Of a DNA stretch of 17,787 nucleotides, positions 6,275 to 13,536 are shown piece by piece; positions within the stretch are counted from its first letter, which is position 1, and every line of letters starts with the position of its first letter. The notes below the pieces were generated by a model, which saw only the letters and a list, made by a program, of their open reading frames with translations, was not told the origin of the DNA and made no database searches. Both the position numbers and the translations under genes were made by a program. Source of the stretch: an uncultured Lachnospiraceae bacterium. GTDB taxonomy: Bacteria; Bacillota; Clostridia; Lachnospirales; Lachnospiraceae. The DNA lies in the NCBI GenBank assembly GCA_948468325.1, contig CAOKHR010000012.1:1-17787 (forward strand), given 5' to 3'.

Positions 6275-8643
6275 GAAAAATCTTTTATAAAAAATGGGTA
6301 AAAATATGCGCATTTATTTTATGCGTCATCAGCTTTCAGACGGCCTGCGGTTCTTTTCTGGCGATGGTGCTTGGAGAATCATACGGAATTTACGGAAATA
6401 CGGAGGAAGAATTCAGAGAAAAAGCATACGACAAAATCTGCAGAAATTATTCAGTGGAAGCTCTGGAAGCTTATCAGGAAGATTTTTTAATGAGTAAATT
6501 AAAAGATACGAATTTTCGTTATGGCATTATACAGGCAGACAGTCTTAAGGGACTGGATTTAAACGATAAGAAGATATATGAAGCATGTAATTTTGACAGG
6601 AAAGTAACGGAGGATATGCTTTTTATTCATTCGTACAGTATAGGACCGTCTATCAGCTTTTATAGCGGACACTCTCTGTTAGATAATTTTTATATTCATA
6701 ACACCGGTGAATACTATCAGGAGAAGAAAAGCATGATCCAGAACTGCTATTATTTAAGAGATGCGGATAAGTTTTACTGCCAGGCAGATGATAAGTTTTA
6801 TCCTGTGCAATTTTATGATGAAGCGGGGTATGAAGCGGAGTATGGCGATGCTATAGAATCGGTTTTAAATGAAGACGGAACAGCGGCTTATGTATGGGCG
6901 GACGGCCAGCAGGAAATCCAGACAGAAGGACAGCGGTGGTTTTTATCGGATATTCCGATTCTGATGATGAAAGATCTGGCGGAGCTGGGGACAATTGTAT
7001 CAGAGGATGGAGAAGAGCCGAATTATGAAGATTTTAATATTCAGGACGGATACGTTGTTACTTATACAGACGAGAGAACGGATACCAGGCCGTATTATGT
7101 ACTTTCTTATGCCGCAGAACCTTTAGATGCAAAAGAAGGTTTTTTTGACACAAATATATTTGGCAGGATAGAATTATGGGAAAGACAGGATTATTTTGTC
7201 CAGGCCGAGGCGCTGATACAGATTGCGTTTGCCGTCAGATACGGACTGTTTGGAATCTTTATTGTTTCACTTCTTGTGTTTTTAGGAACTTTTGCAGGAC
7301 TTATGACAGGAGCGGGGCATCATAATTCAAAGGAAGTTGTTTTGGGATGGATGGATAAGATTCCGTTTGATTTATTTCTGATTGGAGTCTCATCAATAGA
7401 ACTCTGTTTGATTGCAATATTACTGGAAGTGCTTCCGCAGATGAGCCTGCTCTTGCTGATACAATTTGGCATTTTTATTGTATGTATAGGAGAAATACTG
7501 GGACTTTTGTTTTGTATGAGTACCGCCGTTCAGTTTAAGAGAGGCATCTGGTGGAAAAATACCGTTTGTTATCGCATTTGGAATAAATGTTACCGCATTA
7601 TCACAGGCGGTCTGCGAAAATTTGACCATGTAATTCCTATGTTGTGGAAGGCATGGGTGATTATGGCGGTACTGGCATTTTGTGAATTTGTCGGAGTTGT
7701 GGCTACGTCATATCATCCGGGAACGCAGGTTTTTCTCTGGTTTTTGGAGAAAGCGGCTCTGTATGCTCTGTTTTCTGTTGTACTGGTTCAGATGAGAAAA
7801 CTGCAGAAAGCGGGAGAGATGCTCGCATCCGGGGACTTGAAAAGCAGGATTGATACAAATGGAATGTTTTCTGACTTTAAGAAGCATGCAGAAAATTTAA
7901 ACAATATTCAGGACGGGATTCAGAGAGTTGTGGAAAAACAGCTGAAAAGTGAACATTTTAAAACGGAATTGATTACCAATGTGTCTCATGACATCAAAAC
8001 TCCGCTGACGTCTATTATCAATTATGTGGATTTGCTGGAAAAAGAGAAGATTGAAAATGAAAATGCGCTGGAATATATCGAAGTACTGGGACGCCAGTCG
8101 AAGCGGTTAAAAAAACTGATTGAAGATTTAATGGAAGCTTCCAAGGCATCCACCGGAAATCTGGCCGTTGTATTTGAGCGCTGTGACGCACATGTGATGC
8201 TGACACAGACAATCGGGGAATTCGAGGAAAAACTAAAGGCGAATCAGATTGAATTAATTGTACAGGGGAGCAGTGAGCCGTTTCTTATTCAGGCAGATCC
8301 GAGGCATTTGTGGCGTATTTTTGACAATTTGATGAATAACATCTGTAAATATGCGCAGCCCTCTACAAGAGCTTATGTCAATATCGAAAAGCCGGACCAG
8401 AAAGGCAGAATCATTTTCCGGAATATATCCAAATATGCGTTAAATATTGACAGTGAGGAGCTTACAGAACGTTTTGTGCGCGGAGACAGTTCCAGAAACA
8501 CGGAAGGCAGCGGTCTTGGACTCTCAATTGCAAAGAGTCTGACGGAATTAATGAACGGTACGTTTGAACTTGTGATTGACGGTGATTTATTTAAAGTAAT
8601 TCTCGTATTTCCGATTTCAGAAGACCCTGAAAAAGAATTATAA
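6271..8643 (+). CDS. Membrane sensor histidine kinase (partner of the upstream regulator)
   Basis: A 790-aa sensor kinase, long for its class. TM1 spans about 10-32, followed by a large extracytoplasmic region (about 35-315) of no recognised family, then five more hydrophobic segments (about 320-345, 364-389, 391-420, 461-483, 487-508) and a HAMP-like linker (MLASGDLKSRIDT). The HisKA helix has the phospho-His573 in NVSHDIKTPLTSIINY. The ATPase domain shows the N box DNLMNNICKYA (from Asp685), the F box ERFVRGD and the G2 box GSGLGLSIA (from about 746). The usual adenine-binding DxGxG box is replaced by RNISKYALNID, a feature I associate with a clostridial subfamily. The stimulus is unknown. 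No T-tract terminator follows; a hairpin at 8659 lies between it and the next gene. Confidence 0.93.
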   Translation: MRKIFYKKWVKICAFILCVISFQTACGSFLAMVLGESYGIYGNTEEEFREKAYDKICRNYSVEALEAYQEDFLMSKLKDTNFRYGIIQADSLKGLDLNDKKIYEACNFDRKVTEDMLFIHSYSIGPSISFYSGHSLLDNFYIHNTGEYYQEKKSMIQNCYYLRDADKFYCQADDKFYPVQFYDEAGYEAEYGDAIESVLNEDGTAAYVWADGQQEIQTEGQRWFLSDIPILMMKDLAELGTIVSEDGEEPNYEDFNIQDGYVVTYTDERTDTRPYYVLSYAAEPLDAKEGFFDTNIFGRIELWERQDYFVQAEALIQIAFAVRYGLFGIFIVSLLVFLGTFAGLMTGAGHHNSKEVVLGWMDKIPFDLFLIGVSSIELCLIAILLEVLPQMSLLLLIQFGIFIVCIGEILGLLFCMSTAVQFKRGIWWKNTVCYRIWNKCYRIITGGLRKFDHVIPMLWKAWVIMAVLAFCEFVGVVATSYHPGTQVFLWFLEKAALYALFSVVLVQMRKLQKAGEMLASGDLKSRIDTNGMFSDFKKHAENLNNIQDGIQRVVEKQLKSEHFKTELITNVSHDIKTPLTSIINYVDLLEKEKIENENALEYIEVLGRQSKRLKKLIEDLMEASKASTGNLAVVFERCDAHVMLTQTIGEFEEKLKANQIELIVQGSSEPFLIQADPRHLWRIFDNLMNNICKYAQPSTRAYVNIEKPDQKGRIIFRNISKYALNIDSEELTERFVRGDSSRNTEGSGLGLSIAKSLTELMNGTFELVIDGDLFKVILVFPISEDPEKEL

Positions 8644-8653
8644 TATAAAGTAG

Positions 8654-8682
8654 TTGAAATACTCCGTCTGTTTGTCTACAAT
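8654..8682 (+). promoter_or_regulatory. Promoter of the kinase-like fusion gene
   Basis: TTGAAA (8654-8659), a 17-bp spacer, then TACAAT (8677-8682) predicts a start near 8689, giving a leader of about 27 nt before the ATG at 8716. The spacer coincides almost exactly with the left arm of the inverted repeat at 8659-8712. Confidence 0.55.
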
Positions 8683-8712
8683 AAACTATTATGTGACAAA
8701 CAGGCGGAGTAT
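8659..8712 (+). repeat. 18-bp inverted repeat flanking a promoter core and covering the Shine-Dalgarno
   Basis: ATACTCCGTCTGTTTGTC (8659-8676) is the reverse complement of GACAAACAGGCGGAGTAT (8695-8712) except for one G-U position; the loop is 18 nt. The left arm fills the -35/-10 spacer and the right arm contains GGCGGAG, the likely ribosome binding site of the gene at 8716. It could be an operator pair or, in read-through RNA from the histidine kinase, a hairpin hiding the ribosome binding site. There is no T-tract, so it is not a standard terminator. Confidence 0.8.
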
Positions 8713-8715
8713 GAG

Positions 8716-9774
8716 ATGAAAGATAATTTTTATCAGATTATAAAAACACATAGAGAAAAGTATCCTAAGATGGAGGCGGCGGATTATGGCAAACTGATTT
8801 TTCAGAGTGAGTTTGGGCCAAATCATCTGATTGCGGAGAAACAGTCCGTTGTATCGTACATAAAGCAGGAATACGCTGCTGTTTCCGAAAACAGTTCTCC
8901 AAAGGTGCCGGAATGGATTGGCGGGGAATTGTGCCGTTTTCCATTGTCTGCCATTACATCAGACAGAGCGGCCGGACTTTTGGCAGAACTGTTTATTTTA
9001 ACGGCAGAGACACACAGGGGAACAACAGAAGGGCTGACGGCTAAGATTAAGCAGTTAAAAGAATTGGGGATAGATGGGATGGAGGAATGGTTAAAAGGCT
9101 GGGAACAACAGGGATACCCTTCCGTTCATCACAGCAGAGCATACCGCTGGGCATATCAGCCGCATTATCGTCTGTTAAAAAGAGAATATGCCGGATACGT
9201 TCCGGCCTTGCTTGAAATTGATAAACTTACAGAGCAGAAAAAGAATGTGATCATTGGTATTGACGGGCGCTGCGGAAGCGGCAAGACACGGTTTGCGGAA
9301 TTGATTCGTACATTGTTTTCGTGCAATGTCATTCATATGGATGATTTTTATCTGCCGCCGGAGAAGAGAAAAGAGAACTGGATGGATATTCCCGGAGGGA
9401 ATATGGATTTTACGCGGCTGCGGCTGGAGGTGCTTGAACCGCTGCAGTCCAAAGAAACAGCCGTTTACCGTCCGTATTGCTGTGAGAAAGGAAGCATAGA
9501 AAAGGGAAGAAGCATGCCGTTTCATTTGCTTACAGTAGTGGAAGGCAGTTATTCCCATCATCCGTCTCTGGGCGTTCCTTATGATCTTAAAATTTTTATG
9601 ACATGTGAAGAAGAAGAACGCAAAAAGCGTTTGAGGGAGCGGGAAGGCAGTTATTTTGCCATGTTTCAGAAGAGGTGGATGCCAATGGAAGAGAATTATT
9701 TCCAATGCTGTGCAATTGCAGAAAACAGTGATTTACAGATTGATACTAGAGCGTGTCTGAAAATTGCTTTCTGA
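8716..9774 (+). CDS. Unrecognised N-terminal domain fused to a uridine kinase-like P-loop domain
   Basis: A 352-aa cytoplasmic protein in two parts. Residues of about 1-172 belong to no family I recognise; conserved-looking blocks are YGKLIFQSEFGPNHLI, GGELCRFPLS, HRGTTEGL and HHSRAYRWAYQPHYRLL. Residues of about 176-344 look like a nucleoside kinase of the uridine kinase/PRK type: Walker A GIDGRCGSGKT (181-191), MDDFYLPPEKR after the next strand, then a charged lid-like region EEEERKKRLREREG. Phosphorylation of a small molecule is likely, the substrate unknown. The ATG at 8716 is preceded by GGCGGAG; the ATG at 8711 is out of frame and soon stops. The last eight codons and the stop come from the palindromic element starting near 9746, so the natural C-terminus has been replaced. 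Confidence 0.8.
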   Translation: MKDNFYQIIKTHREKYPKMEAADYGKLIFQSEFGPNHLIAEKQSVVSYIKQEYAAVSENSSPKVPEWIGGELCRFPLSAITSDRAAGLLAELFILTAETHRGTTEGLTAKIKQLKELGIDGMEEWLKGWEQQGYPSVHHSRAYRWAYQPHYRLLKREYAGYVPALLEIDKLTEQKKNVIIGIDGRCGSGKTRFAELIRTLFSCNVIHMDDFYLPPEKRKENWMDIPGGNMDFTRLRLEVLEPLQSKETAVYRPYCCEKGSIEKGRSMPFHLLTVVEGSYSHHPSLGVPYDLKIFMTCEEEERKKRLREREGSYFAMFQKRWMPMEENYFQCCAIAENSDLQIDTRACLKIAF

Positions 9775-9911
9775 CAGATGTATGACCCACTGAGTGGGAG
9801 ATTTGTGCTAAATAAGGGAGGCGTAGCGGGCTACGTTGACCGAATTTGGTGCAAATATCACGCTAAGTGGGGCGTGCAGATGGCGGGAATGAATTTTCAG
9901 ACACGCTCTAG
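9746..9911 (+). mobile_element. 166-bp palindromic MITE-like element
   Basis: The ends are a 20-bp perfect inverted repeat, CTAGAGCGTGTCTGAAAATT (9746-9765) and its complement (9892-9911). Between them the two 81-nt arms oppose each other without a gap around the apical loop CGGG (9827-9830): by hand count 58 Watson-Crick and 10 G-U pairs and 13 mismatches. There is no reading frame for a transposase, so it would be non-autonomous. The outermost CTAG or TA could be a target-site duplication hidden in the palindrome. It starts inside the 3' end of the kinase-like gene. A structural RNA is the alternative reading. Confidence 0.75.
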
Positions 9912-9960
9912 GGGACGATGAGATTCATACGAGTCACATCGTCCCCTGAAATTTTTCCTT
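9911..9960 (+). terminator. Hairpin terminator between convergent genes
   Basis: GGGGACGATGAGATTC (9911-9926) pairs with GAGTCACATCGTCCCC (9931-9946), 16 positions with one mismatch and one G-U, and loop ATAC. A T-rich run (ATTTTTCCTTTTT) follows after about 4 nt. The orientation fits the plus-strand gene; read on the minus strand there is no T-tract after the stem, so it would serve the PBP gene poorly. Confidence 0.65.
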
Positions 9961-9972
9961 TTTATTTTGATA

Positions 9973-12561
9973 TTATTGTACGACGCCTTCCGGCGGCAGC
10001 TGCTGCGGGTCTACAACACCGTCCATTCCGGGTATTTGAGGCATAGGCGGCATTTCCGGCATAGGATGCATCGGGCATGTATTTGTGGAAGAACCTTCCG
10101 AAACAAGATACGGGCCGTCAGCAGAACCGGGGGAGCCTCCGGTAATATATACGCCTCCTGTACGTATCGGGCAGAGATCGGTTGCAAGCATACCGGATTC
10201 TGCACATATTGTGACATTTACATGATGATCGCAGTATTCCGTCGGTACACTGCCTTCGGCAAAGTATTCCGTGGATACCATGCTTCCGCGGGGATCGGCG
10301 TCGCAAAGGCCTGCAACGGCAAGCTTGCCCGACTTTTTGCATACGCTGGCAGTTGTAATGTCGTCCGGCATCACAAAATCCTTATATTCCAGATTTTCGT
10401 GAAGACGCGACATAACGGCTTTCCAGATTGCTTTCGGATAAGAAGTTGTGCCGCTGTCCTGTGGCGTGTTGTCATCATATCCTCCCCAGACAACACAGGT
10501 ATAGTAAGGAGTAAACCCTGCAAACAGGGCGTCTCTGTTTTTGGTGGTCGTACCTGTCTTTCCGGCAATTGCCATATTGCCGAAGTTTACGGCAGTACCT
10601 GTTCCTCTTTTTACAACATCTTCCATTGCATTTGTCAAAAGCCATGCTGTAGAAGATTTCAGCACGCTGTGTGTCTGCGGTGTATTGTCAATCAGAATAT
10701 TGCCGTCGTGATCTAAGATTTTCGTATAAAAACGGGGTTTGATATAAGTTCCCTTGTTGGCAATTGTGGCGTAGGCCGCCGTCAGTTCCAGATTCGTTAC
10801 ACCTTTGGTGATACCGCCGAGCGCCAGTGCCTGATTGTTGTCATCATCTACTAAAGTTGTAAATCCAAAATCCTTTAAGTAGCTGTATCCTAAGTCGGTG
10901 CCTATTTCTGTCAGCGTTTTTACGGTTACGATATTAATAGAATGTGCAATTGCCTCGCGCAGAGGCGTAAAGCCACGGAAAGAATTATCATAATTTCTCA
11001 GTGAAGTTCCGTTTTCATAGGAATAGGGTGCGTCGTCCTGTACAGAAGCCAGAGTCAGACCGCCGCTGTCAAGTGCAGGAGCATAAGCGGCAAGTACTTT
11101 AAACGTAGAACCTGGCTGTCTGGCAGTGTCGGTTGCGCGGTTTAATGTCTTGCTGGCTGTTTTATCGCCTCTGCCGCCGACAAGAGCGACAACTTCTCCT
11201 GTTTCCTGATTCATAACCGTAAGGGCCGCTTCCGGCTGAAGCGTAAAGGTAACCGTTTCGCCGTTTTCTACGATTTTATCACCGGGCTGCATAATGTCTG
11301 CTTTATACTGGTCAATTGCCGCCTGCGCCTCTTCTATGGAAGAAAAATTAATATCATATTCGCTGTTGGAAGACTGATAATAAGAAAGCATAGTCTGTTC
11401 GCTGAAATTTGCATAGCTTCCGTCTTTTTTTTCTATGGTGAGGCGGTAAGAGAAAGAGTACTGCGGCTCACGGGGATAGTTGTCCGGATTGTTTACTTCT
11501 TCATCGCAGATTGCCTGTATGGTTGGATTTTGCGTAGAATAAATTGTCAGCCCGCCATTGTAGAGGGCTTTGTATGCCTGTGTCTCCGAATAGCCTTTTA
11601 AATCAATCAGATCCTGAATGACCTGGTTGGTCAGCTCATCTACAAAATAGGAAGTAACGGCAGCTTCATCTTCTACGGCAGTATTTACAATCTGTATGCG
11701 GTCATAAACATTATCTGCAATCGCCGCATTATATTCTTGCTGGGTAATGTACTCGTGTTTTAACATGTTATTAAGCACTTTATCCCGGCGTTCTAAATTC
11801 TTGTCGGGATGGCTGATGGGATTGAGTCCGGAGGGATTTTGTGTAATTGCTGCAATTACGGCGCATTCAGACAAGGTAAGCTCAGAAACGTTTTTGTTAA
11901 AATAACGTTTGGAAGCCGACTGAACGCCCAGCGTATTCTGTCCGAGATTAATCGTATTTAAATAGTTTTCCAGAATCCAGTCTTTGGATACTTTTTTTTC
12001 AAGCTGGACGGCAAGATACTGCTCCTGGATTTTACGTTTGAATTTGTCTGCCATGGCAGTTTCGTTTGTCCAGTTTGTAAATACGTTATTTTTTAAAAGC
12101 TGCTGCGTAATGGTACTGGCGCCCTGTGAAAAATGACCGCCGCTTGCAATTCCTGTAATTCCGGCACGTACAATTCCCTGTAAATCAATGCCGTTATGTT
12201 CATAAAAACGTTCATCTTCGATTGCGACAAAGGCATGCTGAAGATTGATGGGAATCTCATCAATCGTAACATATACACGGTTGGAACCGGTGGCTACCAG
12301 CTTGGCAATCTGATTGCCGTCCGTATCAAGTACGGTAGAAAGAAAACCTGTCGGTGTGGCATCATCGAGATTGATTTCCGGTGAAGAATCAATGATTCCC
12401 TTTGCAATACCAAGCCCTGCACAGGCTCCTGTAACTCCAAGAGCCAAAATACATACCAGCAGGGTTTTTAGAAATATTATATTAAATTTTTTGAGAATCA
12501 TAGTACCTTTGGAAGCAAGTTCTCTTTCCCTCTTACGTGTACTATTTTTTCCATAGTTCAT
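9973..12561 (-). CDS. Class A penicillin-binding protein 1A (transglycosylase/transpeptidase)
   Basis: A bifunctional enzyme that polymerises lipid II into glycan strands and cross-links the peptides, outside the membrane. 862 aa: a short basic cytoplasmic tail, one TM (about 25-55), a GT51 transglycosylase domain with the catalytic glutamate in EDERFYEHNGID (Glu115) and GASTITQQLLKN, then the penicillin-binding transpeptidase domain with SxxK STFK (Ser485), SIN (541-543) and KTGTT (668-672). The C-terminus carries a cysteine-containing region and a Met/Pro-rich tail (PEMPPMPQIPGM). The ATG at 12561 has AAAGGAGG about 11 bp upstream. It is transcribed divergently from the yigZ-like gene and convergently with the kinase-like gene. 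Most like PbpA/PonA of Clostridia; the exact symbol is left open. Confidence 0.95.
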   Translation of the reverse strand: MNYGKNSTRKRERELASKGTMILKKFNIIFLKTLLVCILALGVTGACAGLGIAKGIIDSSPEINLDDATPTGFLSTVLDTDGNQIAKLVATGSNRVYVTIDEIPINLQHAFVAIEDERFYEHNGIDLQGIVRAGITGIASGGHFSQGASTITQQLLKNNVFTNWTNETAMADKFKRKIQEQYLAVQLEKKVSKDWILENYLNTINLGQNTLGVQSASKRYFNKNVSELTLSECAVIAAITQNPSGLNPISHPDKNLERRDKVLNNMLKHEYITQQEYNAAIADNVYDRIQIVNTAVEDEAAVTSYFVDELTNQVIQDLIDLKGYSETQAYKALYNGGLTIYSTQNPTIQAICDEEVNNPDNYPREPQYSFSYRLTIEKKDGSYANFSEQTMLSYYQSSNSEYDINFSSIEEAQAAIDQYKADIMQPGDKIVENGETVTFTLQPEAALTVMNQETGEVVALVGGRGDKTASKTLNRATDTARQPGSTFKVLAAYAPALDSGGLTLASVQDDAPYSYENGTSLRNYDNSFRGFTPLREAIAHSINIVTVKTLTEIGTDLGYSYLKDFGFTTLVDDDNNQALALGGITKGVTNLELTAAYATIANKGTYIKPRFYTKILDHDGNILIDNTPQTHSVLKSSTAWLLTNAMEDVVKRGTGTAVNFGNMAIAGKTGTTTKNRDALFAGFTPYYTCVVWGGYDDNTPQDSGTTSYPKAIWKAVMSRLHENLEYKDFVMPDDITTASVCKKSGKLAVAGLCDADPRGSMVSTEYFAEGSVPTEYCDHHVNVTICAESGMLATDLCPIRTGGVYITGGSPGSADGPYLVSEGSSTNTCPMHPMPEMPPMPQIPGMDGVVDPQQLPPEGVVQ

Positions 12562-12589
12562 GATTGTTTAATCCTCCTTTAATGAATCC

Positions 12590-12595
12590 ATTATA
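12590..12595 (-). promoter_or_regulatory. Probable -10 element of the PBP gene
   Basis: On the minus strand the sequence reads TTTGATATAATGG, a perfect TATAAT about 29 bp before the ATG. No good -35 hexamer stands 16-18 bp upstream, so the promoter may be weak or activator-dependent. Confidence 0.45.
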
Positions 12596-12632
12596 TCAAA
12601 TAATTTCATATAATAAAAGTACCCTTTTTTCA

Positions 12633-12661
12633 TTGATTCAGTCATACGAACATGATAAAAT
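12633..12661 (+). promoter_or_regulatory. Probable promoter of the YigZ-family gene
   Basis: TTGATT (12633-12638), a 17-bp spacer, then TAAAAT (12656-12661). The predicted start falls at about 12668, right at the AAGGAG ribosome binding site, which makes the leader very short. Confidence 0.4.
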
Positions 12662-12682
12662 CAGAATAAGGAGTTGGTCGGG

Positions 12683-13333
12683 ATGAAAGTAGTATATGAA
12701 GGCGGCGAAGGTGAAGTTACAGAGAAGAAATCCCGCTTTATTGCAACCGTGCGCGCAGTTGCATCTGAGGAAGAGGCAGCGGCGTTTATTGCAGAGATGA
12801 AAAAGAAATACTGGGATGCCAGACATAACTGCTCGGCATTTGTAATAGGAGCGAATCAGGAACTGACAAGATGTTCGGACGACGGAGAGCCGAGCCAGAC
12901 AGCGGGCAGGCCCATGCTTGATATATTGCTGAAAGAAGGGCTTTGCAATGCGGCAGTTGTGGTGACGCGTTATTTTGGCGGAACGCTTCTTGGAACCGGC
13001 GGTCTGGTGCGTGCTTATCAGAAAGCCGTGCAGGAGGGACTTGCCCACAGTCTTATAATAGAAAAGATACCGGGGAAAAAGCTTGTGATACAGACAGATT
13101 ATATAGGGCTTGGTAAAATTCAGTATATTCTGGCACAGCGGCAGATTGCTGTAATCAAAACGGATTATGCGGAAAATGTAGAAATCCACGTTGTAGTTCC
13201 GATGGGGGAAGAAACGAAACTGGCGGAAGAGATTACGGAAGGAACCAGCGGAGGAGCTGTTTTTCTCTGGGGAGATGCAGTTGAATTTGCAATTGTCGAA
13301 AAAGAAATTAAAATTTTTGAAAAAGAGTGTTGA
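12683..13333 (+). CDS. YigZ/IMPACT-family protein
   Basis: A 216-aa protein of the YigZ (UPF0029/IMPACT) family, whose members are proposed to act in translation or its control; the biochemical role is unsettled. The signature stretches are DARHNCSAFVIG, RCSDDGEPSQTAGRPML and VVVTRYFGGTLLGTGGLVRAYQKAV, with the smaller C-terminal domain (about 135-216) following. The ATG at 12683 has AAGGAG with 9 bp spacing; an in-frame TTG at 12674 abuts that site directly and is unlikely. The stop codon TGA (13331-13333) lies inside the -35 hexamer of the tRNA-Gln promoter. Confidence 0.92.
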   Translation: MKVVYEGGEGEVTEKKSRFIATVRAVASEEEAAAFIAEMKKKYWDARHNCSAFVIGANQELTRCSDDGEPSQTAGRPMLDILLKEGLCNAAVVVTRYFGGTLLGTGGLVRAYQKAVQEGLAHSLIIEKIPGKKLVIQTDYIGLGKIQYILAQRQIAVIKTDYAENVEIHVVVPMGEETKLAEEITEGTSGGAVFLWGDAVEFAIVEKEIKIFEKEC

Positions 13334-13358
13334 CAAACATCTTGTTCCTATGTATAAT
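13330..13358 (+). promoter_or_regulatory. Consensus promoter of tRNA-Gln
   Basis: TTGACA (13330-13335), a 17-bp spacer and TATAAT (13353-13358) match the sigma-A consensus at all 12 positions. The start would be near 13365, 14 nt before the tRNA. The -35 overlaps the stop codon of the YigZ-family gene. Confidence 0.92.
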
Positions 13359-13378
13359 ATCGAGTGTTGGTTAGGTAA

Positions 13379-13450
13379 TGGCCCATCGCCAAATGGTAAG
13401 GCAACGGACTCTGACTCCGTCATTTCAAGGTTCGAATCCTTGTGGGCCAG
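13379..13450 (+). tRNA. tRNA-Gln (anticodon CUG)
   Basis: A 72-nt cloverleaf. The acceptor TGGCCCA (13379-13385) pairs perfectly with TGGGCCA (13443-13449), and the discriminator is G13450. The anticodon stem ACGGA/TCCGT (13404-13408 with 13416-13420) encloses CTCTGAC with anticodon CTG at 13411-13413. The T-arm has GGTTCGAATCC. CCA is not encoded. Confidence 0.96.
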
Positions 13451-13472
13451 TTTTATATGATATTACATAAGG

Positions 13473-13504
13473 AAAAGAATCTCGCAATGCGGGATTCTTT
13501 TTTT
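13473..13504 (+). terminator. Intrinsic terminator after tRNA-Gln
   Basis: AAAAGAATCTCGC (13473-13485) pairs with GCGGGATTCTTTT (13489-13501), 13 bp with one G-U, a 3-nt loop AAT and a T-run. Only 32 bp separate it from the next start codon, leaving almost no room for a separate promoter. Confidence 0.9.
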
Positions 13505-13536
13505 ACAGAAAGGAGAAATTTCACAGGAGGCATGCG

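Noticed and set aside
8659..8712. Inverted repeat as another copy of the 54-bp hairpin family
   Set aside because: It shares TTATGTGACAA with the tandem units but lacks the bulged stem, the triloop and the GGGATGCCC core, so the similarity is probably chance.
9746..9911. Complete insertion sequence
   Set aside because: 166 bp cannot encode a transposase, and no transposase-like frame lies nearby.
9967..10716. 249-codon open frame on the plus strand
   Set aside because: It lies opposite the 3' part of the PBP gene, which has clear motifs; the product is rich in Arg, Cys and His, as expected of an antisense shadow.
12638..13423. 261-codon open frame on the minus strand
   Set aside because: It is antisense to the YigZ-family gene and the tRNA; the protein is Cys/Phe/Arg-rich with no family signature, and the plus strand codes clearly.
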